Notes: generated by a model from the letters alone, not told the origin. A stretch of 64,000 nucleotides of DNA from Sitta carolinensis (GCA_032173965.1 CM063295.1:1736001-1800000); one strand, 5' to 3'; shown: positions 12,501 through 23,893, counted from the stretch's first letter. Numbers and translations: made by a program.

Positions 12501-15500
12501 GATCCTGCTGTGTTTAACTGCCGTCCCCACCCCCTGCACTGATCCCGCTCAGCTCCCTCCCTTTCTGCAGCCTGCCTCTGCATCCCAACCCCACTGCCAC
12601 CCACTCCCCCTCCTGCCCTCCCCAGTGCAAGACACACAGCCCAGCCCAGCCCCCTCCCACTTAGCAGCATCCAGGTTTTATCACGTTTATCTGTTAAAAT
12701 CACTCCCAGCTACGTCTACCAGCTTGTGGGCAGCTCTACCAGGAGAGGAGAACGGCAGGGGAGCACACGATGAGAATCCCAGCTGATGGAAAAATTCCCA
12801 GCTGGAATTGCTATAATGCCACCAATGAGCCAGTGCACAGGGTTAAAAAAACAAACAAGAAATTTCATCCACGGCACCTGTACAAAATAACTCATCATCA
12901 CCCTGTCGTGGCTAATTGCAATGTCCCATCCTCTTCCACCTCGGAGCCTTCTGCTTCTTTCAGTGTTGTGCAGTTAATTAACAGCACAGTCACACACCTA
13001 AAAATACAAACTCCACTCCAGCTGCTGAGTTTGCTTCTATTATTTATAGTCAAGCCTACCTTAATGATGCACGTATGTATCGTGAGTTTTAACAACACTA
13101 ACAACTCCGTGTACTGAGGTAGTAATTTACTCATTGCAGGATTACCAGGGTGTCTTTCAGAGCCCCTCCCTGCCCCAGCCCTAACACACGATGGTAATGA
13201 ACAGGTAGATGAGAAATCACTCTCAGAAAGCTTGTGGGTCATTTCAAGCCTGCTCACAAAAACCTGGAGAACCCCTGGGACAGCCCTGGGTCACTCAGGG
13301 CAGTAAAATTCATGGAAGAAGTGCACTATTATTTTTAGTAAGAAAAGCAGAATTAGGAAGTGTTTTTTAAAAAGCTGTAGGACACCCAACCCATCCTCCA
13401 AAGAAGATAGACACAGACTACAGGGAGGCAGAGCTCAGAGCTCAAAGCAGTGTTACCCATTATATTTAAGCCTTTCCACCAATAATTGTAGAATTTGGGG
13501 CTCCCCCTCATTCCCAGGGTCTCTCAGCAGCTACCTGACACGAGGAGCCCACAGCATACGTGCTCCCCAGCAGTGCTCTGCTGATTCTATCAGGACAGGG
13601 CTCAGCCTCCATTCTCAGTTTCCTTGTTGCACTTCAGAGATGTTTTTGTGGTTTCAAGAACCGAAAGCAAGCTGGGCCCCGCTCTGTGCTCCCAGCACAG
13701 CTCAGGCTGCAGAGCTGACTCCTCTCCTCTCAGAGCCCACGGCTTCAGCACGTCACTAACAACGTGGAGATCTTGCAAACTCGTTATAGTAGAGTTTTGG
13801 CTTCAGCTGTGGGATAAAAGTCACAGATTGCTGTTGTACCTCAAGGCAACTGGCAGAGGAGCAAAGGCACCACGCTCCTCTCAGTGTCCCTGAGATCCCA
13901 AAGCTCAGGGCCAGCTCCAGAGCTGCTCAAAGCCCTCCTGCCTGGGCAACTCCCCCCTTCAGGAACCTGGCTGCACTTCAGGAATCCCTGTTTAATTTCA
14001 ATATCAGCTAAGGACTCAGGAGGAGCCCAGGATGAGCAGCACTGTGTGGAACAGGCCTTGGAGAGCCAGCAGTCCAACCTGATTTCTGCACCAGAGATCA
14101 TCTTACCTGGAACACTGCCTGCTCCAGGAGTAATGAGCACCTTTCTCAATACCCAAGGGATCTGATTTCTTAAACCCTCTTGGACAGGCAGATTCAGTTC
14201 AGCAGGCATCGGGTTTGAAGGTTGAACTTTGATTAACAGGCTCAAGTGTCTGAGTCTAATTCTTTCTAACCCAGTAACTCTTAACCCACATAACCAAGCC
14301 CAGCAGGCAGTGTCCTCCACCCAGCAGTTCCCAGTGGCTTCAGCACCTAGGAATTCTCTTAGAAACCGAGCAAAGGAATGAAACAATCCCAGCAGGCCGA
14401 GATAAACCAAGGTGGTTTAGGCACAGTGCTGTTTCATGCCACACTTGCTGAAGATGAGCCCAAGAGGAATTTCTGGGTCCCTGACGCCCAGGAAAGGCAG
14501 CTGGTCATGTGCTGCTAACTTCCTAATTGATTTCTTATGGTTTAGCTGCTGGAAAGGGCTCAGCAACACAGTATTTTCCCAAACAAGCAGTTGCTAAAAT
14601 AACAATACACAGCTGAGAAGTGCCAACACCCAAAGCAGATTCCTCAAGATCAATACCCTGCACATCAGCAAAGCTCAGCAGGCAGAGGTGGCTCTGCAGT
14701 CACTTTTTGGACTTGCATCTTAAACCTGACAATCCAGCCACAGCCATCAGACTTTCCTCAGCAGACACTTGGCTCAGTCAGTCCTCAGCTGCTGGCCACC
14801 ACTCTTTCAGCCACTGACAAAAATAACTTTTCATTTTGTGGGTTATCAGCAAAATCAGCCAAATAAAACCTGCTCTTCAGATGGACATGGCTGAGCATCT
14901 GCCAGGAGCTGCTTCCAGAAGTTAAAACACTGCAAGGTGACTGTGCTTGTCTCAGTTCAGAATTATCTTAAATTCCCCCAGTGGAGTCTAGAAACTCACA
15001 CCTCTGAAGCTGCAGCATTGCTTTCACTCCACCCTCTCCCTTTGCTGGGTGCCCCAGGATGCCCCAGAGCCCAAACCAGCCTGGGAGCCCTTGCAGGGAG
15101 ATCCATCCTCCCCTGGAGGGCTCTCCAGGAGCCCCAGGACCACAGGCACATGGAACAAATAAATCTCTTCCGTTTTCTCTAGGTAAACAAATCAGGCAGG
15201 AGCACAGGGCTGCCCCAAACACAGCTTCACTTTGAGACACTTCCTCCAGAGGTTTAGGTGAAGTGACCCAACTTCTAAACAGGCAGGTGGAAAAAAGATC
15301 CCCAGGAATCCTGTGGAAAGCAGTATGTCAGTGAGGAAGGTATTTGGGAAGGGAATTAAAAAATCCTTATAAAAAGTATTTGTAGAAGGTGTTAAGAAAA
15401 ACACCCTCATCTTCCAATGATCCAGAAATCAAGAGAGGAGCAGCACAGTCAAATGAACTTACACTGCACCCAGCATGGCCTTCTTAGCTAAATCTGTTTA

Positions 15501-18500
15501 AAACCCCACACCTCTCACAGAATACATGGAATGGTTTGGGGCACAAGGACCTCAAAGATCAGCCAGTGCCACCCCTGCCATGGCAGGGACCCCTCCCACT
15601 GTCCCAGGCTGCTCCCAGTGTCCAGCCTGGCCTTGGGCACTGCCAGGGATCCAGGGGCAGCCACAGCTGCTCTGGGCACTGTGCCAGGGCCTGCCCACCC
15701 TGCCAGGGAACAATTCCTGCCCAATATCCCATCCAGCCCTGCCCTCTGCAGTGGAAGCCATTCCCTGTGTGCTGTCCCTCCATCCCTTGTCCCCAGTCCC
15801 TCTCCAGCTCTCCTGGAGCCCCTTCAGGCCCTGGCAGGGCTCTGAGCTCTCCCTGGATCCCTCTCCTCTCCAGGTGAGCACCCCCAGCTCTCCCAGCCTG
15901 GCTCCATCCTTGGGGCATCTCCGTGGCCTCCTCTGGGCTCTCTCCAGCAGCTCCAGGCCCTTCCTGTGGTTATAATGACTCTTCATGCTCTTACAGGGGA
16001 AAATCTGACACTTCAAAAATGCCAAACCCCTGTTCCACCCCACTTGTACAAACGTAGCAGCTCCTCTGACCAGAGAAGAGACAAGAAAAGGAGATGCCCA
16101 AGTGACAGAGTGAAGAACCTGGCGTGGCTGTGTGGCAGCTCTAAGGAGTCCAAGATGCACGAAGAGATTTTTAAAAACACTTCTCAAATCCTTCACTGTC
16201 AGCAGAGCCACAAATAAACCTTTATTTATCTCAGCCTCCAGACAAGTCCCAGTAATACCCTGGGAAGGCTCTGAATCACAGTTGTTTGTAGCCCCAAGTG
16301 AAGGAGTCTCTGGAATTATGCACATATGCAGAGCTGGAAATGGGAAGCACCAGGGCAAGCAAAAAAAAGAAAGTGAATGTAAGAAAAACACAATTATTCA
16401 GCATATTCCTTAAAGGGGCACCTTGACTCAGTTGTAGCTCCAGCAAGCAAACCTTGCTGATTTTTCTCCAACATCCACTTCTGCCTGGCAGGATAAACCC
16501 TTTACCATGGGGAAACACTGTCTCAACACCTGGCTATACAAAGTGCAAGGTTCAGGGCAAACTTGGGGGCAGGATTATACCTTATCCAACATATTACAGC
16601 AGCCAGACCTGATTTCCAAGGAGGTGTGATTATACTACAGGAAAATATGGAATTTTCAGGCCTTCACCACATGTGAAAAAAAAAAAAGATTGTGATACTC
16701 TAAATTTTATTCTTGACAAGAGCATTAAAATTTGTGTTGGGCATTTAAGAGTGGAAAGAAACTACCATGGGCAACACCATGGGAATAACTAAGATTTTTG
16801 TTAATTAAAATGTTTTCAAAGGACAGCTCATGCAGGGAAACCATCCAGACCAATTAAAGATGTTGACATCTGCCATGCTTCTGCACTTTGGGGGATTTCA
16901 CAAGTGCCCTGTGCTGCTGCAGCCCTGGGGAAGGGGCCAGGCTGTGCCCACCCCACGGGCCCACAGTGGGGGTATTTGTGCTGGGGGACCCAAAGGGTCT
17001 CCATGACCCAAGCAGCTCCATCAAACACCAGCAGAAAACAGGAAAATCAGCTTTTGAAAGCCAAAGTTGCCTTTCCCCCCCGCAGCTCTCCCCAGTGCCA
17101 AGGCCAGCAGCTCCTGGGAGCAGAGGAAGGGCTGGGGCAGCCCCAGCCAGGACTGGGAGCAGGAGCTGCCTCCTGAGCACTGACCTCCCCTGCCACAGCA
17201 GAGATTCCAGGTCAGGGGTCACCTTGGGCTCTTCCTGGTTTCCCTCACACTGTAGAAAACACAGTTTCATCCCCCTTAACCAAAGGATTAGGGAATGGGA
17301 TGAGCAACAACAAACACAGCCATGCCAAGTAGCTGATTCTGCTGTACCCTCTCCAGACCTGATTTTAAACACCAGGGAAACCAGCACTGAGCCAAACCTC
17401 CCTGGAAGGAACTGCTCTTCATCCCAAAGAAAAGGTGGAATTGCAATGCAGAAGAAACCTGCTCTGTTTTTACTCAATGAAGCAGCAGGGAACCAGCTGA
17501 GCACAACACAGATTTTTTTCAGACAAAATATCTCTCCAAAGGGAAAAATAAACCTCATTCCCCTCTGGAAAGCTGCATCCAATCCTGGCTTTGGCATCCT
17601 GACAAGCCAGTACACAAAACAGATGAGCACACTCCTTTCTCCAAAGAGGGGACAAAAAGGAACCAGGACAATCCCTCTTGGGAAGAACTCCACGCTGCAA
17701 TTAAAGCCCTAATAAAATATTAAGTCAATATGCTAAAAATACACACAGAGATACAACCACAAGCTTGGAGATGCTGGAACAAATAAAACATAATTTAGAG
17801 CGTGAATGCAAAGGGTTGGAAATGGGAGAAGAAATGGAATTCTGGGCATGATCCATGCCATATAGGAGAAGGGTCAGGGAAAATCAGGGGGGAAAAAATA
17901 AGGAATTTGTGGTGTTGCTAGAAGGGCCTGGAATAGTTCTGGTGGAGTGAAAGTATCCTGAGTGTAAACGGAAAAGAGAAACATGGATAAAGAAAGGAAT
18001 CAAATGTGTGGGGAGGGAAGGTAAGATTGGAAAAAGTTGCTTCACCATACGCTGTAAGTGCTTCTTAGCCCAGGAGAAGCTGCATCATCCCAAAATCCCA
18101 GAGGACAGAGAACCCACAAATAAACCCCAGGGGGTGCCTGCATGAGTAGGCAAGTCCTTGACCATCAGAATCAGCAGGGGAAAAGCCAACTGCTTTTCCT
18201 CTACCAAAATATTAATATTTACATTTTGCTTGGAACAACGAGACCTACAGGGGAGAACAGGCACACGCTGCACACTTCACAAATGCTGCAAATGGGATTC
18301 CAAACATTAGTCGATATAAATGGGAGTCTAAACATTTTATTTTGGTAAAACAAAGCAGCAAACACCTCCTTTGCTTTCTCTCAAAGAAGGAGGTTCTCAT
18401 GTTGGCACCTGGGATGCAGAGAAAGCCAAGGCAGCAGTGATCCACATCCAAATATAGATCCTAAGAGGCAATATCTGCAGTCTGATAGAGGAGAATAATT

Positions 18501-21500
18501 TGGAAAGATTTTAGGGCACATTCAACCAGACAGGTAGATACACCTCAAAGCTACATTTTCTTCTGCTTTGCATACACTAATGTATAAATCCCACATTAAC
18601 AGCAGCTACTTAGCTCCCAAATGACACCACCTAACAATGTGCAATTAATTCCCCCAAGTGAACCCAAAGTGCTTGGAGTTTTTGGGTCTGCATGCATGGA
18701 GTGATCTCTGCATGGCAGGAGCTTTGTGCCAGATTTCAATGCTTTTCTGCTGAAATAATTACAACCACCACCACCCATCCATCAGTGACAGGCACTGGAA
18801 ATGAGCTTTTCAAGCTCGTTCAGTGAACCTGGAGGCTCAACCATTTTGCCTTGATAGCTTTTAGTCCTCCTGCAGCCTACATTTAGCTATGCAGGTCCTT
18901 GAAATATGGATGTATTAGAATTATTATAGGTCCTGAAAGGGATTATGTGCGAGCATTCTGCTAAATGAGCTGTTTTCATCTGCTTTTGGAGGAAGCATCC
19001 GAGCAGAGATCAGCTCTCCTGCTACAGTTCCCATTCCTGGTTCATCTCCAGAGCTACCCAGGCCTAGCTGCAGAGATGGGAAAGTTCACCAGCATTAATC
19101 ATCATCTCCAGTTTGATGATTTAATAGAGGGGAGACAACTGGGGGGCACACAAAGTCACAATTTGACTTGCTGGCCAAAAAAGGAAGCCAGATGTTGGAG
19201 CTGAGGCCGGAACTCCCAAGTTCCTACTCTCTGGTTTCTCTGCTCAGCAGCTGATTGAGGCAGAAGGGTTCTACAAAGGGTTTGCTTTTATTTAGTCTGC
19301 ACATGAAGGGGATGCACTGAGAGCACACAGAACCTCAGGCTTAGGAGTGTAGTTGATGCTGCACCTCAGCTGGCACTGCTGGGGACTGAGGAGGGGACAA
19401 CACCCTCAGCCCCTCTCATCCAAACCTGCTGTGAAGCTGAGCCCAACTCGCACATGCCAGGACTTTCTGCCTGGCAGCACACATCCTCCCATCTCCTCAC
19501 GCACACAAGCCCTGGCTGTGAACAGCACAGACATCCCGGACCACCTGTGCGTGAACAGGCATCTGACCCCTGAGCTCAGCACAGCACCCGAGCTCACCTG
19601 TGCTGTAACAGCATCACTGACCCCTGAGCTCAGCACAGCATCCCGGAGCTCACCTGTGCTGTGAACAGGCATCACTGACCCCCTGAGCTCAGCACAGCAC
19701 CCGGAGCTCACCTGTGCTGTGACAGGCATCACTGACCCCCTGAGCTCAGCACAGCCGCCCGGAGCTCCCTGCTGTGCAGTCAGACCCGAGCTAGCACAGC
19801 ACCGAGCCACCTGCTGTGACTGACCTGACTCAGCACAGCCCCCCTGGCTCAGCACAGCCCCTGCTCACACACCCGGGCTCACCTGTGCACAGGCACGCCT
19901 GCGCACACCCCCTGGGCTCAGCACAGCCCCCCCTCGGGCTCCCCTGTGCCAGGGGCAGCAGCACAGCCCCCCTGGCTCAGCACAGCCCCCCTGGCTCAGC
20001 ACAGCCCCACCCCTGGGCTCAGCACAGCACCCCTGGAGCTCAGCACAGCCCCCCTGGCTCAGCACCCAGCCACCCCCTGGGCCCCCGGCCGGGCACAGCA
20101 CAGCCCCCTGAGCTCAGCACAGCCCGCCCTGGGCCAGCACAGCCAGCCCGCCCCCTGGCTCCCCTGTGCCAGGGGCAGCAGCACCAGCCCACCCAGGTCC
20201 CGAGTGCCCCGGGTAGCACGATGGGCCCCCAAGCCAGGTCCGGAGGGGCCTCAGCAGGAGCAGGGAAAGCTGCTGTTCCCTCCTGTCCCAATGGCCTGGG
20301 TCACCTGCACCCAGCAGGAATGCCCTCCAAGGCAGCTCTGGCTCCCAGCCCCAGCCTGAGCCAGCCTCAGGGCCACCAGCCAGGCTGACAAACAGGAGCT
20401 ATTCTGGTAATTGAGCAGAGCTCCTTGGCAACCATGAGCGCCAGGCTAACCCAGGGCTCCCAGCCTCACCTGGCAGGACGTGCTGCAATCCACACACACT
20501 TCCCTCCTTCCTCAGGGAAAGGCTTTGACCATCACCAGGCAGCTTCAGGCACAAGAAAACGACAGCACTCACTGCTGAAGAACGGGAAGGTGGCAAGAGA
20601 GGCTGTGGAAGCCAAGGCAGGATGCTGCTGTGGGAAACTCAGAAACATCCAAGCTGCAGCCGCCCACTGCCTGCTCCCACCTCAGCAGCTCCGTGTGCCT
20701 CAGGCAGAACAGGGACACGAGATTCCCTGGATCTGGCTGCCACTTCCATTGTCTGCTCGCCTGGGAGGCCCAGGGACAATCTGATGTGTTCTGGGAGAAG
20801 CCTGGCTGCAGCTCTCCAGCATCTCTGCATCCCAAACCTCACCCAGCAGCATTTCCTGGCAGTCCCTGTTCCTAGGCTGGTTTAGTTGCTGGCAGGATAC
20901 AAATCCCATTGAAGAATGTGTTTCTTAGGAGGCAATCACTGAAATTCCAGCCTCACACGGGAGTTGCAAATGCAATGCCCAGGTGAGTGCTTTGCTCAGG
21001 AGGTCCCACCTGAGCTCCCAGGGCTTGGCTCATCTTCACCAGTGGAAGGAACAAAGGTGAAGGAAAGAGTGATGAGACAAAGACATGGCTTATTTGGACA
21101 GAAAATAAATCCCTTCAAGGATAGCTCCAGGAACAATATTTACTTTGAAGCTGTTCATACCATCCTCTGAAAGGATCCTAAAAGGTGAGGGGGAAACAAT
21201 GTAATAATTTGTGGTTCCTGGAAGAAAAACTTGAAGTTGGATCTGCTCTGTGTGTTCAGAGATGAACTCCAGAGAAAGCCACGTGGATTTTGCAATATCC
21301 TGGTTTCCCTACAGAGACACCAGGGCATCCCCAGCACCTTTCCCTCAGGAAGCCCCAAACTGGACACTGCACAAGCACTGTTTACACACCCAGCAGGCAG
21401 GAGCAGCCCCAGGAACCACCACACAGAGCCCTCTGCAAACACCTCTGATTGCAAAGAATGACTAAAGCTCCCTCTGACCCCAAATTCTGAGTGGCATTAA

Positions 21501-23398
21501 GATTTCTGAGCCATGAGTGCCAAACGAGCCCAGCAAACAGGCACTTGTTCGACAACATTTGTAGTGCCTGAGCTCACTGTGCATCACTGCATTCCCTCCT
21601 GCCTTCCCAGTTTCCTCCCCAAATTCCTACCCAGTTAATCAAGCTCTAATTCATCCCTGCTCATTCCCTTCCATATGAACCCAATTCAACCCCACCAGGG
21701 AAAATCTGCTCCCAGCAGCCTGTTATTCTGGAGCAGTTTAATTCTGTTTTCTTTGTTCCCCTGGTGCCTTCCAGCAGCTCCTCTCCAGGCTTTCCCAACT
21801 GTTTCCGGGAAGGAGGGTGCACTAGCAGCAGAACATGCCCATCTGTAGGCTCCAGGGAAATGGGAACAGAAGGAAAATCTTGCACAGGAGTCACATGATG
21901 AGTGACAACAGTAAATCCTGCAGCACAGCCCAGGGACCGCTCTCAACTTCCACAGGCAGGACTCGAGGCTGAGCCAAACAGGGGATGTTCAAAGGAAAAA
22001 AAGAAGAAAACAAGGGGTCACTCATGAGGATAAATGTGTGTGAGGGGAGAACTAATGAGTCCTTTTGCCATCTGCAGTGTGAAGTGCACACCCTGGCCTA
22101 CCAAACCCTGCACACCGTTTAGTCATCTTTTTGAACCTGGGGTGTTCACTAAGGAGAGTCCACCTCAAAAATGTCACCCTTTGCCTGAAGCCAAACCCAC
22201 AAAGAGCTGTGACACGTGGCAGACATGTCAGGAGCCCACCCTGAGCACCCTCAGCCACACACCTGCAGGCTACTGCCATGAAATAGCACCAGTATTTACT
22301 GAGAAGACCATGGCCCAGCCCAGCATATCCCAGATGGAGCAGCAAAGCCTCCCCGAGGGATCAGAGAAGCTCAACAAAGGGGCTGCAGAGACCAAAGTTT
22401 CAATTAAACACAAATCATGTATCAGGAGTACATCACACAGTGAGCAGACACGATTATCCCAGCTCTTGGGTGAAGAAATTCACAATCAGGCTCCCAAATT
22501 CCAGAAGAAAAGGGGTGCAAGGCCTGATCCTACATCACCTAAGGCAGGTCAAGGTAGAAGGGCAGTGAGAACTGGGCCAGCAACTCCAGCCTGTGCTCAG
22601 TGGCACTGTCTGGGTGGGCCAGGGCAGAGTCCCAGGAGCACATCCAGGGCTGCTGACTGAAAGCATCTCCCCACCTGCAAAGGGCACGTCTGTGCCTTCC
22701 CTTCGTCATCCCAAGAAATACTGGGACACAGGGTCTCCCTGTGGGTAGAACGAGGGCAGAACAGCTCTGGGGAGGTGACAGCGAGCAGCACCCCGATGTC
22801 TTGGAGGCAATCCCCAGCGGCCAGCCCCCGAACCAAGAGAGCTCTCCTGCAGACCGAGGGGAGAAGAGAGAGCGAGCAGAGCGGGCTGGAGCTGCCCCCG
22901 GCTGGCACTGCGGGCCCGTGTCCGCAGCACAGAGCAGAACCCAGGGCATTCCCACAGCTCGGCCAAGGCTGCGCTGGAGGCCGTGAGGCAGGCTCACAGC
23001 TGGCGCCGGAGAATCTTCATCGCGACACGGGTTGGGCTGGAAGGCACCTTGAAGCTCATGCCGTTCCACATCCAGGGACTGCACTGCACCAGCCCAGGCT
23101 GCTCCCAGCGCCAGTGTCCAGCCCGGCCCTGGGCACTGCCAGGGATCCAGGGCAGCCCCAGCCGCTCCGGACACCGCTCAGCGCCTCGCTGCTGGTAACG
23201 CCACAACCCCGTAACTCCCAGCAGCGCCGGGCACCGACGCTCCCGGCAGGAATTTGTGCCTTCCCGGCGCTTTACCCGCGGTGGCTGCGGCGGCCCGGGG
23301 GGCGCAGCCGCCCCTCAGCCGCAGGCTCCGGTGTCCCGGCCCCGCCGTCCGGGACAATCCCCCCGTCCCCGCCCGGGCCCGCTCCCCCAGCTCACCAT
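395..23398 (-). CDS. XPO6: XPO6, exportin-6, 5' part (coding exons 1-5, gene continues past left edge)
   Basis: Exportin-6 is an importin-beta family receptor that carries actin-profilin complexes out of the nucleus with RanGTP. Five minus-strand exons splice in frame to the first 188 residues: 23398-23396 (M1), 7767-7677 (A2-I31), 6076-5964 (E32-E69), 3130-2933 (N70-Q135), 554-395 (L136-T188, then one base of codon 189). All internal junctions are AG/GT and the phases (0, 1, 0, 0, 1) agree. The conceptual protein starts MASEEASLRALESLM and holds TTNERKREIEELLNNF, NLINKMWLGVPSQDKME and KTTSEELACPREDL, which I recognise as nearly identical to mammalian XPO6. This covers the N-terminal HEAT-repeat/Xpo1-like part; the full protein in other vertebrates is about 1,125 residues, so most of the gene is outside the window. 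The head-to-head neighbour is SBK1, as in mammals. Confidence 0.95.
555..2932 (-). other. XPO6: XPO6 intron 4
   Basis: This lies between coding exons 5 and 4. It is unique-looking sequence, AT-richer than the right half of the window, with no recognisable gene or repeat. Short open frames here do not resemble known proteins. Confidence 0.8.
2933..3130 (-). CDS. XPO6: XPO6 coding exon 4
   Basis: This 198-nt exon has exactly 66 codons and is phase 0 at both ends. It encodes residues 70-135 (NLINKMWLGVPSQDKM ... FFTNILQ). The acceptor is TTTTCCAG and the donor CTGCAG/GTGAGA. The helical, leucine-rich character with conserved Trp and Phe positions fits HEAT repeats of the exportin N-terminal region, and the translation matches the exportin-6 family closely. 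A CR1 fragment begins about 90 bases upstream in the flanking intron without touching the splice site. Confidence 0.95.
3131..5963 (-). other. XPO6: XPO6 intron 3
   Basis: This lies between coding exons 4 and 3. It holds a minus-oriented CR1 fragment at about 3222-3595 and a short CR1-tail-like string near 4105-4140. The rest is unremarkable. Confidence 0.8.
3222..3595 (-). mobile_element. CR1 LINE 3' fragment
   Basis: In reverse orientation it ends in the CR1 tail (GGTTTGGGTTGAAGGGACC on the plus strand), followed by the block with CCATGGCAGGGACCCCTCCC and a segment shared with the copies at 6.9, 15.5, 28.3, 30.5, 44.5 and 56 kb. It is truncated at the 5' side, as usual for bird CR1. Confidence 0.85.
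5964..6076 (-). CDS. XPO6: XPO6 coding exon 3
   Basis: This 113-nt exon completes the split codon for E32 and runs to E69. It encodes EELLNNFAQQIGAWRF and ends MMYSLTVFE. The acceptor is preceded by a T-rich tract (TTTTTTTGCAG) and the donor is GAG/GTGAGG. The phase-1 acceptor fits the exon 2 donor exactly, so the join is unambiguous. Confidence 0.95.
6077..7676 (-). other. XPO6: XPO6 intron 2
   Basis: This lies between coding exons 3 and 2. A minus-oriented CR1 fragment fills about 6858-7285. The AT-rich part at 6100-6700 holds nothing I can name. Confidence 0.8.
6858..7285 (-). mobile_element. CR1 LINE 3' fragment
   Basis: It has the same subfamily structure as the copy at 3.2 kb, with the tail at the left and a longer 5' extension. 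It carries the block with GGATCCAGGGGCAGCCACAG and the CTCTCCTCTCCAGGTGAGC segment. Confidence 0.88.
7677..7767 (-). CDS. XPO6: XPO6 coding exon 2
   Basis: This 91-nt exon encodes residues 2-31 (ASEEASLRALESLM ... TNERKREI) plus one base. The acceptor TTCCCAG precedes GCATCAGAG and the donor is ATCG/GTGAGT. There is no in-frame ATG at the N-terminal edge, because the family start Met is supplied by the separate upstream exon ending at 23396. I recall Asp where Asn21 sits here in the mammalian protein. Confidence 0.95.
8127..8357 (+). mobile_element. CR1 LINE 3' fragment, different subfamily
   Basis: Plus orientation with the classical CR1 end: AGGAGGGATTTCTTCCC, a GGAATGGGCTGCTGGGG segment, GGGCTTTTCCAACCTCAG and a terminal CCATGATCCTGTGA. 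It lacks the CAGGGAACAATTCCTG block of the other copies, so it belongs to another CR1 lineage. Confidence 0.88.
15515..15971 (-). mobile_element. CR1 LINE 3' fragment
   Basis: Reverse orientation. The tail starts at CACAGAATACATGGAATGG, the shared 3' block follows, and the element extends to CCAGCAGCTCCAGGCCC, the longest 5' reach of the minus copies here. Confidence 0.87.
19565..20170. repeat. Degenerate GC-rich minisatellite in XPO6 intron 1
   Basis: Units of very roughly 57-60 bases carry CTGAGCTCAGCACAGC, GGAGCTCACCTGTGCTGTG and AGGCATCACTGACCCC. Regular copies are at 19.57-19.75 kb; to the right they break into shorter CCCCTGGCTCAGCACAGC units. Irregular unit lengths may partly reflect assembly error. 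Confidence 0.8.
23029..23190 (-). mobile_element. CR1 LINE tail next to the XPO6 CpG island
   Basis: It starts with GGTTGGGCTGGAAGGCACC and continues with the diverged shared block to GGGATCCAGGGCAGCCCC. CpGs here suggest it lies at the edge of the unmethylated island. Confidence 0.75.
23396..23398 (-). CDS. XPO6: XPO6 start codon, the only coding triplet of exon 1
   Basis: On the minus strand the CpG island reads GCGGCC ATG GTGAGC. If GTGAGC is the donor, exon 1 contributes only the initiator Met, and the spliced message reads ATG GCA TCA GAG (M-A-S-E). This restores the known N-terminus and gives a Kozak context with G at -3 and G at +4. The intron would be phase 0 and 15,628 bases long (23395-7768). 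The exact 5' end is not known from sequence alone. This choice is inference from the perfect join to exon 2. Confidence 0.85.
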
Positions 23399-23820
23399 GG
23401 CCGCGGCGGCCCCGGGGCGGCTCTAGGCAGGGCGCCGCGCTCTGCTCATCTCACGGCCGGCGCTGGCCCGGCGGGGCCTCCCCGCCCATGCACCGGCGAG
23501 CCCCCACCGGCCGCGCAGCCACGGGCACCGGAGAGCTGCCGGCACCCAGCCCCCGGGCCTCCCCCGGCCGGCGGGACGGGGAGCCCCGGGGCGCCGGGCG
23601 GTGCCGCGGGAGGGCGGGCGGGAGGCGGGCGGGAGCGGCGGGCGGCGCGGCCCGCGCGGAGCGGGGCCGGTGTCGGTGCCGGGGCTACGCCAGGCGCATC
23701 CCGGGCCCGCCCCGCACTCCCACCGGAAGCGCTCACCGGCGCCGCAGCCAATCAGAGCCGGGCGGCGCTCCCGCGCAGGCGCAAAGCGGCGCGACGCGCT
23801 GTCCGCCGCCATGTTGGAAA
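23399..23820 (-). other. XPO6: Probable XPO6 5' UTR / first-exon region
   Basis: This minus-strand sequence upstream of the start codon is very GC- and CpG-rich and fits a housekeeping first exon. A second GTGAGC donor-like site lies at 23736-23731, so exon 1 could be spliced differently. An upstream ATG sits inside the YY1-like motif (23812-23810) and opens a frame of about 129 codons that stops at 23423, before the main ATG. The real transcription start may lie between about 23.65 and 23.85 kb. Confidence 0.5.
23805..23817 (-). promoter_or_regulatory. YY1-type motif in XPO6 sense orientation
   Basis: The minus strand reads CCAACATGGCGGC, which fits the YY1 consensus AAnATGGCGGC. In many vertebrate housekeeping promoters this element lies just downstream of the start site in sense orientation, which would place the XPO6 start near 23.82-23.85 kb. 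The motif contains an ATG that would be an upstream start codon. Confidence 0.6.
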
Positions 23821-23893
23821 AGGGCGCGGAGCCTCGTGAGGCGCTGAGGGAAGGGCACGGCGGGAGCCGCGCCTGGCCCCGCTCCCCAATCAC

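Larger units (their letters stand above)
7768..23395 (-). other. XPO6: XPO6 intron 1 (15.6 kb)
   Basis: This is the long first intron. It holds a plus-oriented CR1 tail (8127-8357), a minus-oriented CR1 (15515-15971), a degenerate minisatellite (19565-20170), a CR1 tail close to the promoter (23029-23190), and low-CpG, AT-rich stretches at 11.9-13.15 kb that may be conserved non-coding elements. The remainder shows no gene. Confidence 0.8.

Noticed and set aside
13115..13130. String TGAGGTAGTA identical to the 5' end of let-7
   Set aside because: The rest does not match let-7 or miR-98 and I see no complementary arm within about 70 bases that would form the precursor hairpin.
13841..14410. 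189-codon minus-strand frame in XPO6 intron 1
   Set aside because: In sense with XPO6 but no family resemblance and no flanking exon pattern.
22034..22660. 208-codon plus-strand frame in XPO6 intron 1
   Set aside because: No recognisable domain, no splice context, and composition like neighbouring non-coding DNA.
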